This document shows positions 1 to 9,984 of a stretch of 64,000 nt of DNA, one piece after another (the first letter of the stretch is position 1; the number at the start of each line of letters is the position of its first letter). The position numbers and the translations under genes were made by a program. The notes below the pieces were generated by a model, which saw only the letters and a program-made list of their open reading frames with translations, had not been told where the DNA came from and made no database searches. Origin of the DNA: Brachionus manjavacas (lineage: Eukaryota; Rotifera; Eurotatoria; Ploima; Brachionidae); contig JAHQIY010000005.1 of assembly GCA_019054805.1 (NCBI GenBank), positions 5,315,501 to 5,379,500 of the forward strand, read 5' to 3'.

Positions 1-398
1 TAGTCTTTCAAAAGTATGTCTAAATTAGTTTTAAAAATGTTTGTTGATTTTGATTCTATAACTTTGTTTCCAAGCTGATTCCAATCATTGACTATTCTGT
101 TGGTGAAAAAGTTGAATCTTGGTGCACAGTTTTTGACAATTTCTCTTCTTAATCTGTAGTTGTTGCCTCTTGTTTTATTTACACCAAAAACCTTGTCTGG
201 TTGTTTATACCAGTTGACTTGATCGTAATTATTGAGCAACTTAAACATTTGTATTAAATCACCTCTCTTTCTTCTTGTTTTAAGTGTTGTAAGTTTTAGC
301 CTTCTTAGTCGTTCTGGATACTCTAGATTCGATAAACCTGAGATAGAACGCGTTGCTCTTCTCTGAACCTTTTCAAGCGCATCAATGTCCTTCTTTAG
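1..398 (-). mobile_element. CR1/Jockey-like LINE, 3' end of the reverse-transcriptase ORF
   Basis: On the minus strand the frame reads through the last part of a non-LTR reverse transcriptase. It has the conserved run of residues around VQRRATR, followed by a YPERLRRL block, an RRKRGDLIQMFK block and a terminal FFTNRIVNDWNQL block. These are the usual C-terminal signatures of CR1/Jockey LINE proteins. Only the 3' portion lies in the window; the element enters from the left edge or is 5'-truncated. It resembles the copies near 37.6 kb and 36.9 kb in layout but is not identical to them. Confidence 0.8.
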
Positions 399-508
399 AT
401 AAAATATAAAATTTATAAAATTTTTATTCATTTTTAAGTCAAAATATAAGATTAAAGATAATAAAAAAATGTTCAATTTTTTCTGTTTAAATTTGATTGA
501 TAAAAAAA

Positions 509-3500
509 TTATTCGTAAGCTAATAGACTAGATCCGTTGGTCAGTTTGATGACGTGATCGACTTTTCGGCTAGTCGGCTTTATAAAGCCCATGAATTGCA
601 ATTCCGTGATTGTTCTGAAGAACAATGCTCTGAAAAAAAATTAATTTGTAAAAATAATAATTCCTAATTTTAAAAACATACATTAACTGTTTTTTTCTGC
701 TTTCACTCAATTCATCTAGTCCTAAATTATCCAATCTATCCACAAACGCCTGAAACCAATCGAATAAATTGATCATGTGTCCGCATTCAAGATACAATTT
801 ATAGGCAACGTTAAGCGGCAGTATGGCCGAATCAAGGTCTACCATATTCACAGGACTTGTACTGGCACTTTTTCTCGAATTTTTCATCTTTTTCCTGGGA
901 GATTCACTCACATTTTCAGGCAAAATACCATTTTGTTTTAGATAACCAAACGAATTAAGTAAACAATCGTGCATATTCAAACGCTGCACGTCAAATATTC
1001 TTTTTTTCACCCGGTCAAAATTGGAATAGCAAAAATAACCACTGAATGGCAAATCAACAGAATAGTCATTATCAAAATAGAACGAAAATTGCTCACTAAG
1101 CCAGTCGATCATAGATTGTTTAAAGTTATTTAAAATTTTAGCCGTGTGCGCCTTTCGTTGTTGTTGAGTCAATTTTTTTGTCTGAACGTCAGACTTGGGC
1201 TTAGATGGCGAATTTTCAGATATGACTTTTAGAGTTCGGACTGAAGATTTTCTACTTACAAGCGATTTCGGCGACTCATCAGCCATAAATTCAAGCTGGT
1301 TTACCTTTGAGTCTATGTCATAAATGTCTTCAGTGTTGGAAGCTGCCAGCACTTCATCATCCTCATTGAAACTGGTGTCACAATTTTGGATGGTAAATTT
1401 TTGCTTCATTTTTTCCATAAGCTCATAAAATTCGTGTAATTCATTCAAAAACTCGGCGTTATAACTGCTCTGGTGGTTAAAGCATCTGGTTTTAATGAGT
1501 TTTATAAATGAGCTTACTATGTCGTTTATAGTGTTGAGTGAAGATAGTTGGAGAAGTTTTTTTAAGTCCATGAATTGTTCAGAATTGCAGAATTTTTTTG
1601 TTTTGTTCTTGGTACAACTAAAATTACACATTTTTACATACAATTCAATAAAGCTTCGGTTGGTGTACAAAGAGCTCTCGTCTTGAACACTTGGAAAATT
1701 TTTGACTATCTCATAGAGCATGTGACACATCAGCACAAATTGGTTGTTGAATTGGTGCCATTTTTTTTGGATCTGCTGAACACAAATGCTTACACAATTT
1801 TCATTTAAATCGCTGCAAATCGATTTTATCAACGCTTTATTTAAGTCATTTTGGTTCAATTTTTGAATTAGAGCCTCGAATGTGTTGATGTTTTCGAGTT
1901 CATTGGAAACAAAAAGAGCGTTTAGGTCATTTTTTTGTATGTGGTCGAAAAAACAATACTTGAAAATCGGTTTAAATTAATCTTCATACTTAAAGAAAAA
2001 CAATGAACATTTACCTTTAAAGAATGGATAAAACTTGATATTGAGTAATTGTAATCATTGTAAATTTCCATTAGAAATTTGAATATATCACCGGATATTC
2101 TGAACAACATTGATTCATCGATGAATAACTAGAAATAAATTGAATTTCAAAAATTTTTGTTTTTATTTTTTAATTTTATGCGGAAAATGTTTTAGAAAAA
2201 TTTAATTAATTTTAAAACTTTGAATTTGTTTATTTGCATCGAGCTAAAGGTCCTTCATATTAAAATACAATTTTGATTTTTTTTATAGTATTTAGCAATT
2301 TTTTAACTGTCGAAAAAATTTTTTTTAATATCTAATTGACAAATATAAAATCTTTAATTAACTTATCAGTGATTATTAAAAAAATAACTTTTTCACAATC
2401 AATCTTTTCTAATGATTACTGAAATAATGTAATGAACTAGTAAATCTCTAAATTGAGAAAAAAAATTCTTTTCTATACAGTGAATTCTCGATTATCGAGA
2501 CCCACGATTATCGAGACTCGAGACTTTTTATATAAATTTTTGTTTCCCGAATTTTTTAAATCCTTTTACACGTAAAAAAAAAATTGATTATCGAGACTCG
2601 AGTCTCGATAATTTTTTTATTATCGAGACTATATTTTATAATAAAACTGAGACTTTTAATGTAAAGTTTACTTAATTTTCGAGACCTAAATTATGTCTTA
2701 TTGAATATTTTTTCAAATGTTAATTTTCCATGCTATATAGAAAAATTGATAATTAAAAGCACCATTTTTATTTCTTTTATTCTTTGGTATTAATTTTCAA
2801 AATGAATCTTGAAAAGAAACGTTTAAACATTTCGCAAAAAATTGAAATAGTTCAATATGCTAAAGCCAATCCAAAAGAGACTCATGTTTTTATTGCTGCT
2901 AAGTTTGCCAAAAAATTTGGTTTCAAACATATAACTAAACAAACAATGAGCAGACTTTTTAATCCTCAGTATATTAAAAAATTAACCACGTGATGCAGGC
3001 ATTATAAAAGCATTTAAATCGAAATATCGCAATAAACTAATTAGACACATACTTAAGGTTTACGACGAGAAGAGACTAGTGGAAGACATCGATGTTAAGC
3101 AATCTATATTCTTTATCAGAGAATCATGGCGAGAGGTATCTAAAGAAACTATACAAAATTGCTGGCGAAAAACACAGATTACACATGATAATGACATAAA
3201 TGAAGTTATTTCAGTTATAAATAAAGAGCAAGAAAATGAATTGGAAATATTAACATCAGAATTTTCTAAGCTTTCAAAAGGTGAAATTTCTGAGTGGTTT
3301 AAAAAATTTGAATATACTCCAATGGAATACATTGATATTGACTCACAAGAACCTATAAATGATAATTTTACTGACCGTGAAATATTCGAAATGGTGACAA
3401 GTATTGAAAATTTAGAAGATGTTGATGATTCGGAAAAAGAAAAAGAGGATACAGTAAGAGATGTTTCAAACAAAGAAGCAATAGTTTGCTATGAAAAATT

Positions 3501-6068
3501 ATTTAGTTATTTTGAAACCCATTCTTCAGATTCTGAAAGCTATGAAAGTGATTTAGATCACCTTGCTGCGATAAAAATCAGATTGGATAGCTTGAAAGAA
3601 ACAAACAAATCTCAAAAATTGATAACTTCATTTTTTGATTTTGAATCTAAATGATATTAATTTGTATAATATACTTTAAATTTTTTATTTTTTTTTAAAT
3701 AATATTTTTATATAAAAAATTTTCGAGACTTTTATTTAAAATTGAAAAAGTCTCGAATATCGAATAACGAGACAAAATTATCGAGACTAATATTTTTGTT
3801 TCCCAAACGAGTCTCGATAATCGAGAATTCACTGTATAAGATAACTTGTAAAAGTTTTTGCAAATAAATTCATAATAAGTAAAAAATTTAATAAAAAAAT
3901 TTGTTCAACGAGAAAATTAAAGGACTTAATTAAACATGATTTGTTTAATCTTTAATTTGGAAGAAAATTATAAGAATTTTTATCTAGAGTAAAATAAAAT
4001 CCTATTGAATATTTTGCAGCACAAAATTTTACTTTTTTCGCTATTTTATATTTTAATTAATATCAAATAAAGATTCTAGAAGGATCAATTAAAGATCAAT
4101 GAGAAAAATTTTTTTTTTTTTTTTTAAATTAAGATAATAAACATTTTATGCTTAATTTAATTTAATTTTTATTAACATCTTAATCATTTAATTTTTGATC
4201 ATGTGATCATGATCATGAACTTCAAGCTGCCCTACAATACCAATATAATATTAATTTTTTTATTCGTAAATTTTCTGATATTGGAGATTAACAATTATTT
4301 AAAACCCATTAAAAAAGCAATCTTTTAAAATTTAATTTGGTCATCTAAAATGCTTATATTTGCTAATAATTGAGTCGTTTTATCATAAGATTTATAAAAT
4401 TTTGAATACTGTACAAAAATAATTCTGGAAGCAGTAAAATATTGTAAAAATTTGTATTTACTATTCCAAACTCTGCAAAAACTCTGAAATTTTCGGTAAA
4501 ATGCACAACATCGAAAAATATTTGATTAAAGAAAGCAATAAATTGCAGAGATTTTGCAGAGTTTGGAATTGTAAATACAAATTTTTACAATATTTTACTG
4601 CTTCCAGAATTATTTTTGTACAAATAGAAAAAAAATTATAAGGATTAACTTTTTTGTACTGCAATTTTTGTACTAAAATTTGAAATTGCCGTTTGTTGTC
4701 ACCTAAATTTATTTATTTTAACATAATAGTTAGTTTCCATTGATTTTTCGGAAACTAATTGATAATAATAAATCATTGCATGATACAGCCTTTAATATTT
4801 GAAATTTTTTCTAATATAAAATATATGTACTATTGAATTATCTATTTAACAAACTAAATTCGAACTATTTTAAAAACTTTTTTTTTTATTTTTTTCCACT
4901 TAAATATTTCAATTTTTTATTAATCTTTTATTTGTTCGAAGAAAATTCAGTTCCGAATATTTCGTTTTATCAAAGTTTGGCTATAGTGAAAAAAATATTT
5001 TACCTTTTCAATAAATTTATCTACATACTGATCAGGAGACATCAAATAGAGCTTTTTTATACAAAGCTTTGATATTACACTGCTACTTAACTGTTCTTGG
5101 ATAATATTTGTTTGAGAAGCCAGCTCTATGATGAAATAAATTGGTAAACTCTCCATATGACAGCTAAGTAAAAGAGTAAAAAAAATTCAAAAATAAGTTT
5201 GATCATAAGTTTACCTTATCAATGAAACAAAGCACTCAATTGTTTCTTTAGGTATAAGTTCAAATTGTTTAAAAAAAAATATAACTGATTCGGAGCGAAC
5301 ATCATCCTAAAAAAATTATTTTAAACAGTTTAAAAAAATTGTCTAAATATACATTATTTTCTGTTTTTATACTGTCGAAAAGATATCTAAAAGTGAAAAG
5401 ATTTCTTTTAACCAATTTTTCTTCTAAATTCACAATCGACTCCCATTGAGAGAAAATAGAATTAACTAAAGTTTTGATATTGGCCGAGTTTTTTTCATTA
5501 ATAAAAAAAATATTCTGAGTAAAATTCTCTTGTAATTTAGTCCTGAGATTTTGGCACAAATAGGCATAATCCTGAGTGTTGATCCCAGTAAACAAAGCAA
5601 TGGTTGGTATCACATTACACACCGGGTTGAAAATTATATCGTCTGACGAGCTGGTACATACTGCTCTCTTGAAAGCATAATAGTCAAAATATTGAATTAT
5701 GTTATCATAAGTTGATTCGAACAAATCATGATGAATTTCCTTTAAAAAATATGTGACCACCTAGCACCATCTAGTTTAAAATAAATTTTTTTTTACTTGC
5801 TTAGTTTTTTTAATTTTTTCCTCGAAGATATTAAACACATCAATGAGGATATCAGTATTCTCTTTTGCATGGACTGTTGATTGTCTTTTATTTTTTTTTG
5901 CAGATTGTGAAACTGATTTTCGGCGTGAATTGCGCGGAGTTTTCGGATTGGCAGCAACCGGAATGTTCAAATAGCTTGGCTTATGTATTCGGATGTATTC
6001 CTAAGAGAAGATATTAATCAATTCGTGCTTTTATTTTTTTTAGTCTTCTTGATACTTACTTCACTCAT
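509..6068 (-). CDS. ORC3: Origin recognition complex subunit 3, 8 exons, complete
   Basis: ORC3 is a core subunit of the nuclear origin recognition complex that loads the MCM helicase. Exons, in transcript order: 6060-6068, 5797-6000, 5353-5760, 5215-5306, 5004-5163, 2015-2128, 682-1958 and 509-629. All introns are GT/AG and the joined length is 2385 nt (794 aa), in frame throughout. The order of conserved blocks matches animal ORC3: an N-terminal ATPase-like segment containing PTIALFTGINTQDY, the SVIFFFKQFE strand, a SPDQY helix, the FSVQNF-like helix in exon 6, and the winged-helix end with AYKLYLECGHMINLFDW and a final LQFMGFIKPTSR block. The protein is somewhat longer than the roughly 710 aa of vertebrates, mainly through a charged linker in exon 7. 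Intron 5 (2129-5003) is swollen by transposons. Assignment is by motif recognition from memory, not a search. Confidence 0.92.
2225..2272 (-). repeat. LINE 3'-tail fragment (family with the GAGCTAAAGGTCCTTC motif)
   Basis: A short piece containing the recurring LINE tail motif, here GAGCTAAAGGTCCTTC. The same tail is seen near 8165, 23455, 44880, 63610 and 63735. It lies inside ORC3 intron 5, next to the Tigger-like element. Confidence 0.5.
2478..3834 (+). mobile_element. Tigger/pogo-type DNA transposon, internally deleted
   Basis: The element has near-perfect inverted termini beginning CAGTGAATTCTCGATTATCG and is flanked on both sides by the TA dinucleotide typical of Tc1/mariner/pogo insertions. 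It lies inside ORC3 intron 5, in the orientation opposite to the host gene. It carries both ends of a transposase gene but lacks the middle. Extra copies of the GATTATCGAGAC motif just inside each end could be transposase-binding sites. The element is 1357 bp, against an expected 2 kb or more for a complete Tigger. It can probably only move if a transposase is supplied in trans. Confidence 0.9.
2802..3654 (+). pseudogene. Tigger-like transposase remnant, DDE core deleted
   Basis: The N-terminal piece (ATG at 2802, stop at 2993) reads MNLEKKRLNISQKIEIVQ and continues through a CENP-B-type helix-turn-helix ending TKQTMSRLF. The C-terminal piece is open in another frame from about 2992. It starts with DAGIIKAFKSKYRNKL, the block just after the DDE core in pogo/Tigger proteins, continues with FFIRESWREV, and ends in an acidic tail stopping at 3654. 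About 200 residues holding the catalytic acidic residues are missing at the junction near 2990, which also shifts the frame. The CDS is therefore broken. Confidence 0.85.
4408..4705. mobile_element. Palindromic (hairpin) MITE, copy 1
   Basis: The arms around 4410-4490 and 4540-4624 are reverse complements over most of their length; for example TGTACAAAAATAATTCTGG occurs on both sides. The right arm runs on to about 4700 with repeated GTAC motifs, while the left end looks trimmed. The same architecture and partly the same sequence recur at 9418-9765. The element lies in ORC3 intron 5 and has no coding capacity. Confidence 0.75.
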
Positions 6069-7900
6069 TTTTCAATTCAATTTTAGATTTTGCTAAAATT
6101 TTAATTTGTTTTTTTCAATGTGTGTCTAATTTATAGCTTATAAACGCAAAAAATTTGGCTTGAAACTAGTTCAATTAAATCATATGGTTAAAGGACAATT
6201 TTCTCATTGAAAAAATATAAAAAATTTTACATTAATTTGATATCTTTTTTAAAAATATTTGTCTTTTTTTCTTATCATTTGGTCCATTTACTTTTAACAT
6301 TTTTTTTAATGAATAAAATAAATATCTTTTTTTTTTCATCTATTCGAATTTAAATTCCAAAATAGATTTTAAAATACTTAAATAAAATTAATGAAAAAAA
6401 GCTAAATTCTAAAATTAGAAAAAATGCCTCTAAATTTGTTTTTTTTCGATCAGTTGATATCATAAATTTTCAAAATTTATCTATTTTTGCACTTTTGTTT
6501 TGAACGACTAGATCTTAACTTGAATAATTTTGCATAGTTCAGTTATCTATTTATATTTTCCAGACCAAAAATTAGAATTTTAAGTATTGGGATACTTATC
6601 GATGGTTAAAATTTTTAAAATTTAAGTAAAGATTGATTTGCAATATTTTTTTCAAAAATATTTTAAAGCCTAATTTTCTGAGAATTAAAATTTCAATGTA
6701 TTTTTACGTTTTTATTGACTTTTTGCTACAAAATTTTCTACTTAATACTAGATAAAGTAAAAAAAATTAAACATTCCAAAATTTTTTTTTGAAAATTCAA
6801 ATTTTTGCATATTAAAAAATAATATGACAAATTAAACGTGTTTCTGGCAAACAAAGAATTTATCACTCTAGCAATTTAAATTTTTGGGGAACACTGCTAA
6901 GCTACTTTAGGAATCTAAAATTCCAAGACATTTTCTTTTAAAAAAAATATTTACAAGAAATTCAAATTTGATAACAATTTCGATATATGCAGTTTCAGCT
7001 AAATCATTTAAAAAATATAAATAGAGATAAGTCAAATCATTGAATTATATTGGGATGTGAAAAATTGAACATTTTTTAATTCTGAGTTTTTGTTTATTGT
7101 TTAAAATTTACTTTTTTTACTTTTTTTTTACTAAAAATTACCATTTTCAAATAAAATTTCACGTAAAATTACGTGAAAAAAAGTAATTTTTTTTCCGAAT
7201 TCAGGCACAAAATATTTCAAAATTCTCAAAAAAGGAGTATTTTTTGGAATCTTTATTTTTTACAAAAATTTACGTAATTTCCGGTAATTTTACCTTAATT
7301 CACGTAATGTACGGTAAATTTTCTTTTTTTTACCATTTTTAATTTTACGTAATTTTACGTAAAAACAGAAAATCATAGCCGAACTGTAGAATGAAGGGTA
7401 CGTAGAAAAAAAGCTTTTTCTGTTTGGTATTTTCTTATCTTTTTGAGGCTGAAAAATTATTTCAAAAAAAATCCAGACGCAATTAGTGAGATTTAGTCAA
7501 ATTTGAAATTTGATTTTGGCCGATTTTTACCATCAAAAAGTTTGATCCAAACAAACCTAATTAGACTACTAACTTATCTTGAGCTAAAGCATCTAAATAA
7601 AAAAAGGGAACAGTTGTCAGTAATCAAGGTGCTGATCTTTAACCAGGTGAATTCCTGGGGTTAAAAGGTAAATAGTGTTTCCCACCTTTATTCCGAAAAT
7701 TCACCCCATTAATGTCCTAAATAACCCATTTAAGCGATTTGCACCGATTTTAACCCGTTTGCCCCAAAATATTGTATTCATTTTGTTAAATCTTGGGATT
7801 TAAGTAAATTTTATTTTTTGAGAAACTATTACCTGCATTTTTAATTTCAAATCTTCATTATTGAAATTAAACTCTTAAGTAAATATTAGTAATTAATAAT
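6069..7900. other. Gene-free AT-rich stretch
   Basis: No ORF with coding character was found on either strand. The only structure is a patch at about 7160-7365 in which ACGTAA / TTACGT motifs recur several times in both orientations. Weak echoes of that patch occur near 26040 and 57180. Confidence 0.6.
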
Positions 7901-7975
7901 AATAATTGTCCCTATTCTATCCTGGTGAATAATGGGGAGGCGCTCATCTCCTTTTCAAGTACCTTTTTGAACAAC
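7900..7975 (-). repeat. Dispersed LINE-tail repeat with an (AAT)n end, copy 1
   Basis: A block of about 75 bp starting with AAT trinucleotides and containing GGGGAGGCGCTCATCTCC. It is repeated with a few substitutions at 17205-17290. Read on the minus strand it ends in TTA/ATT trinucleotides, as the 3' end of a non-LTR retrotransposon would. Confidence 0.65.
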
Positions 7976-8147
7976 AGTTTCGAATAGTGGCACCAGTCGA
8001 AACTGATGCCCCTATTTTACTTGATTTCCCCTACTTGATTTCTTTTAGGCTCAGTATTCTTTTTCCATAAATTTTTAAGTTAAGATTATTATAATATCAT
8101 TCTCTTTTTTTTGTAATTAGAAAAAACTAATGAACACGGCTTTTCAA

Positions 8148-8555
8148 CTGATTATTATTTATTTATTTGTTTTCTGTACCGAGCTAGAGCTCCTTCAGAA
8201 TAAATTTTAAATAAAATTAAAGTTAATAAAATGAGATTATAAAAAATCAAAATAAATTAAAAAAGCTAAAAAAAATGAAAGTTAAGAAGTCATAGATTGT
8301 TGCATGTGGCTCATGTTTACATAGTGCAGGTTTCAGGAAAAAAAATAGGAAATAGTAAGGTAGCAACTACACACTGGAGTTGGGTATTCAATATATCTCG
8401 ATTCGAAACCTTCTTTTTATTCCTCACCAGTCTGATAATCAATGGAATAGAATGACTCAGTTCTATCCCAGCATATCTCTCACTCAACTCAAAAAGCCAA
8501 TTCGAGACTGTTAGTAATTTAAGTTTATTAAAAGCCTCATGATGTATCATGTTGA
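8148..8555 (-). mobile_element. 5'-truncated LINE 3' end
   Basis: The minus strand encodes the end of a non-LTR reverse transcriptase (FNKLKLLTVSNWLFELSERY, then SHSIPLIIRL and a CVVATLLFP block). This is followed by a 3' UTR carrying the tail GGAGCTCTAGCTCGGTACAG and a TAAATAAATAA-like end. The same peptide and tail occur at 22990-23490 on the plus strand and, in part, at 44862-45160. Confidence 0.8.
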
Positions 8556-9417
8556 AGGGAGTATCATATTTTTACTTAAGAATAGATCTTACTGCTGTAT
8601 TCTGAATTGCTTGTAGTTTTTAATAAATAATTTAAATAATAAATTTCCTAGTGTTCATTTTTTTTGACAATATCTTAATAACTGATATCTTAATTTTCCA
8701 TTTAATAAGTTCTAGTTCTTTAGTATATTTATTTATCTTATTTTCAAGGATCCCTTTTTTATTATAAATTAAGAATGTAACTTGATAACTTTTTTTAACT
8801 GAATAAACTATTAAAAAAATCATCTGCGAAAAGCAAAGAGTATTCATTTGTTTGTTTCTTTTGGGGATGTCATTTAGAAAAATACCGACTTTTTTAGAAG
8901 GTTTTTTTGTGTTAGATACCGCTTTTTTTCAACTGTTCAATTGAACTCCTTTAAAAAGAGGTAAGTTAAATCAGTTCTATCTTAGTCCTGAGAATAATTC
9001 AAATATTCAAATAATAGAAATTTAGGCTTAAATTTTTATTTTTTATTTTTAAATGATTATTCAATCTTCTATGTTCCAGTAAATTATAATACATTACAAT
9101 AAATCAACACAATTGAAAACCTCCATTTGTTTTTCTTCATGTCAAGATTTATTCTCTTGTTTAGAGGAAAAAAAAAGGTCAAAAGCGGACATGAAAAACC
9201 AAGAAATAAAATTTTGCTTTTTTTCTTATATAATTATGCTGTTTATTTTTAGAAAAAACCCAATTAGTTATTTTTCCACAATTTTTAAAAATGAATCATT
9301 TTTTCATTTGTATTTTTTGTTAAAAATTTGAATTTCTTGGAAAAATTTGCTTTAGAAATTATTTGTCAATTTAAAGTTCAGTCACTTCCCTCAAAGGGTA
9401 AACTCATTTAGTGCCGT

Positions 9418-9765
9418 CTTTTGGCAATGTGAAAAATTAGTACAAAAAGTAAAAATGCTATAATTTTTTTTCTAATTGTGCAAAAATGGTTCTGCTAACA
9501 GTACAGTGTTGTAAAAATTTGAACACACCAATACCAAGCTCTGCAAAAACTCTGCAATTTATTGCATATGTTAATCAAATATTTTTTGATGGTGTGCAAT
9601 TTACAGAAAAATGCAGATTTTTCGCAGAGCTTGTATTGGTGTGTTCAAATTTTTACAACACTGTACTGATAGCAGAACCATTTTTGCACAAATAAAAAAA
9701 AATTATAGCGATTTTACTTCTTGTACTGTAATTTTTGTACTAATTTTTCCAATTGTCCGTCTTTT
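9418..9765. mobile_element. Palindromic (hairpin) MITE, copy 2
   Basis: The left arm (about 9418-9560) and right arm (about 9610-9765) are inverted copies that share GTGCAAAAATGGTTCTGCTA, TACAACACTGTACTG-type and ACACACCAATAC segments. The loop is only about 50 bases, so a single strand could form a hairpin of more than 100 bp. The short ORFs through this region are a by-product of the repeat. It is related to 4408-4705 in the GTAC-rich ends and in the arm order. Confidence 0.8.
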
Positions 9766-9984
9766 TGAGTTTTATTTATCATGTAAACAGGTAAACACTA
9801 AATATAATACCCTTGACGATTTTCTATTCAGTACTGCCAAGATTTTTTTTTAACCAGAATATACGTAATAAACCTATTACTATTTAATAGTAATATTTAA
9901 TTAAATTCTATGATCAGAGTGCTGTTTTTTCATTGAAGAGCAAAAGAAATTAAAAGTATCATTATATTATTTATTGATAAAAAG

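Noticed and set aside
3060..3473. Ser/Phe-rich minus-strand ORF of 137 residues
   Set aside because: It is antisense to the acidic tail of the Tigger transposase remnant.
5302..5970. Two independent small minus-strand genes
   Set aside because: They are ORC3 exons 2 and 3, joined by a short intron and matching the ORC3 N-terminal region.
9486..9853. Two overlapping plus-strand ORFs with Cys-rich peptides
   Set aside because: They are produced by the two arms of a palindromic MITE; their peptides mirror the inverted repeat.
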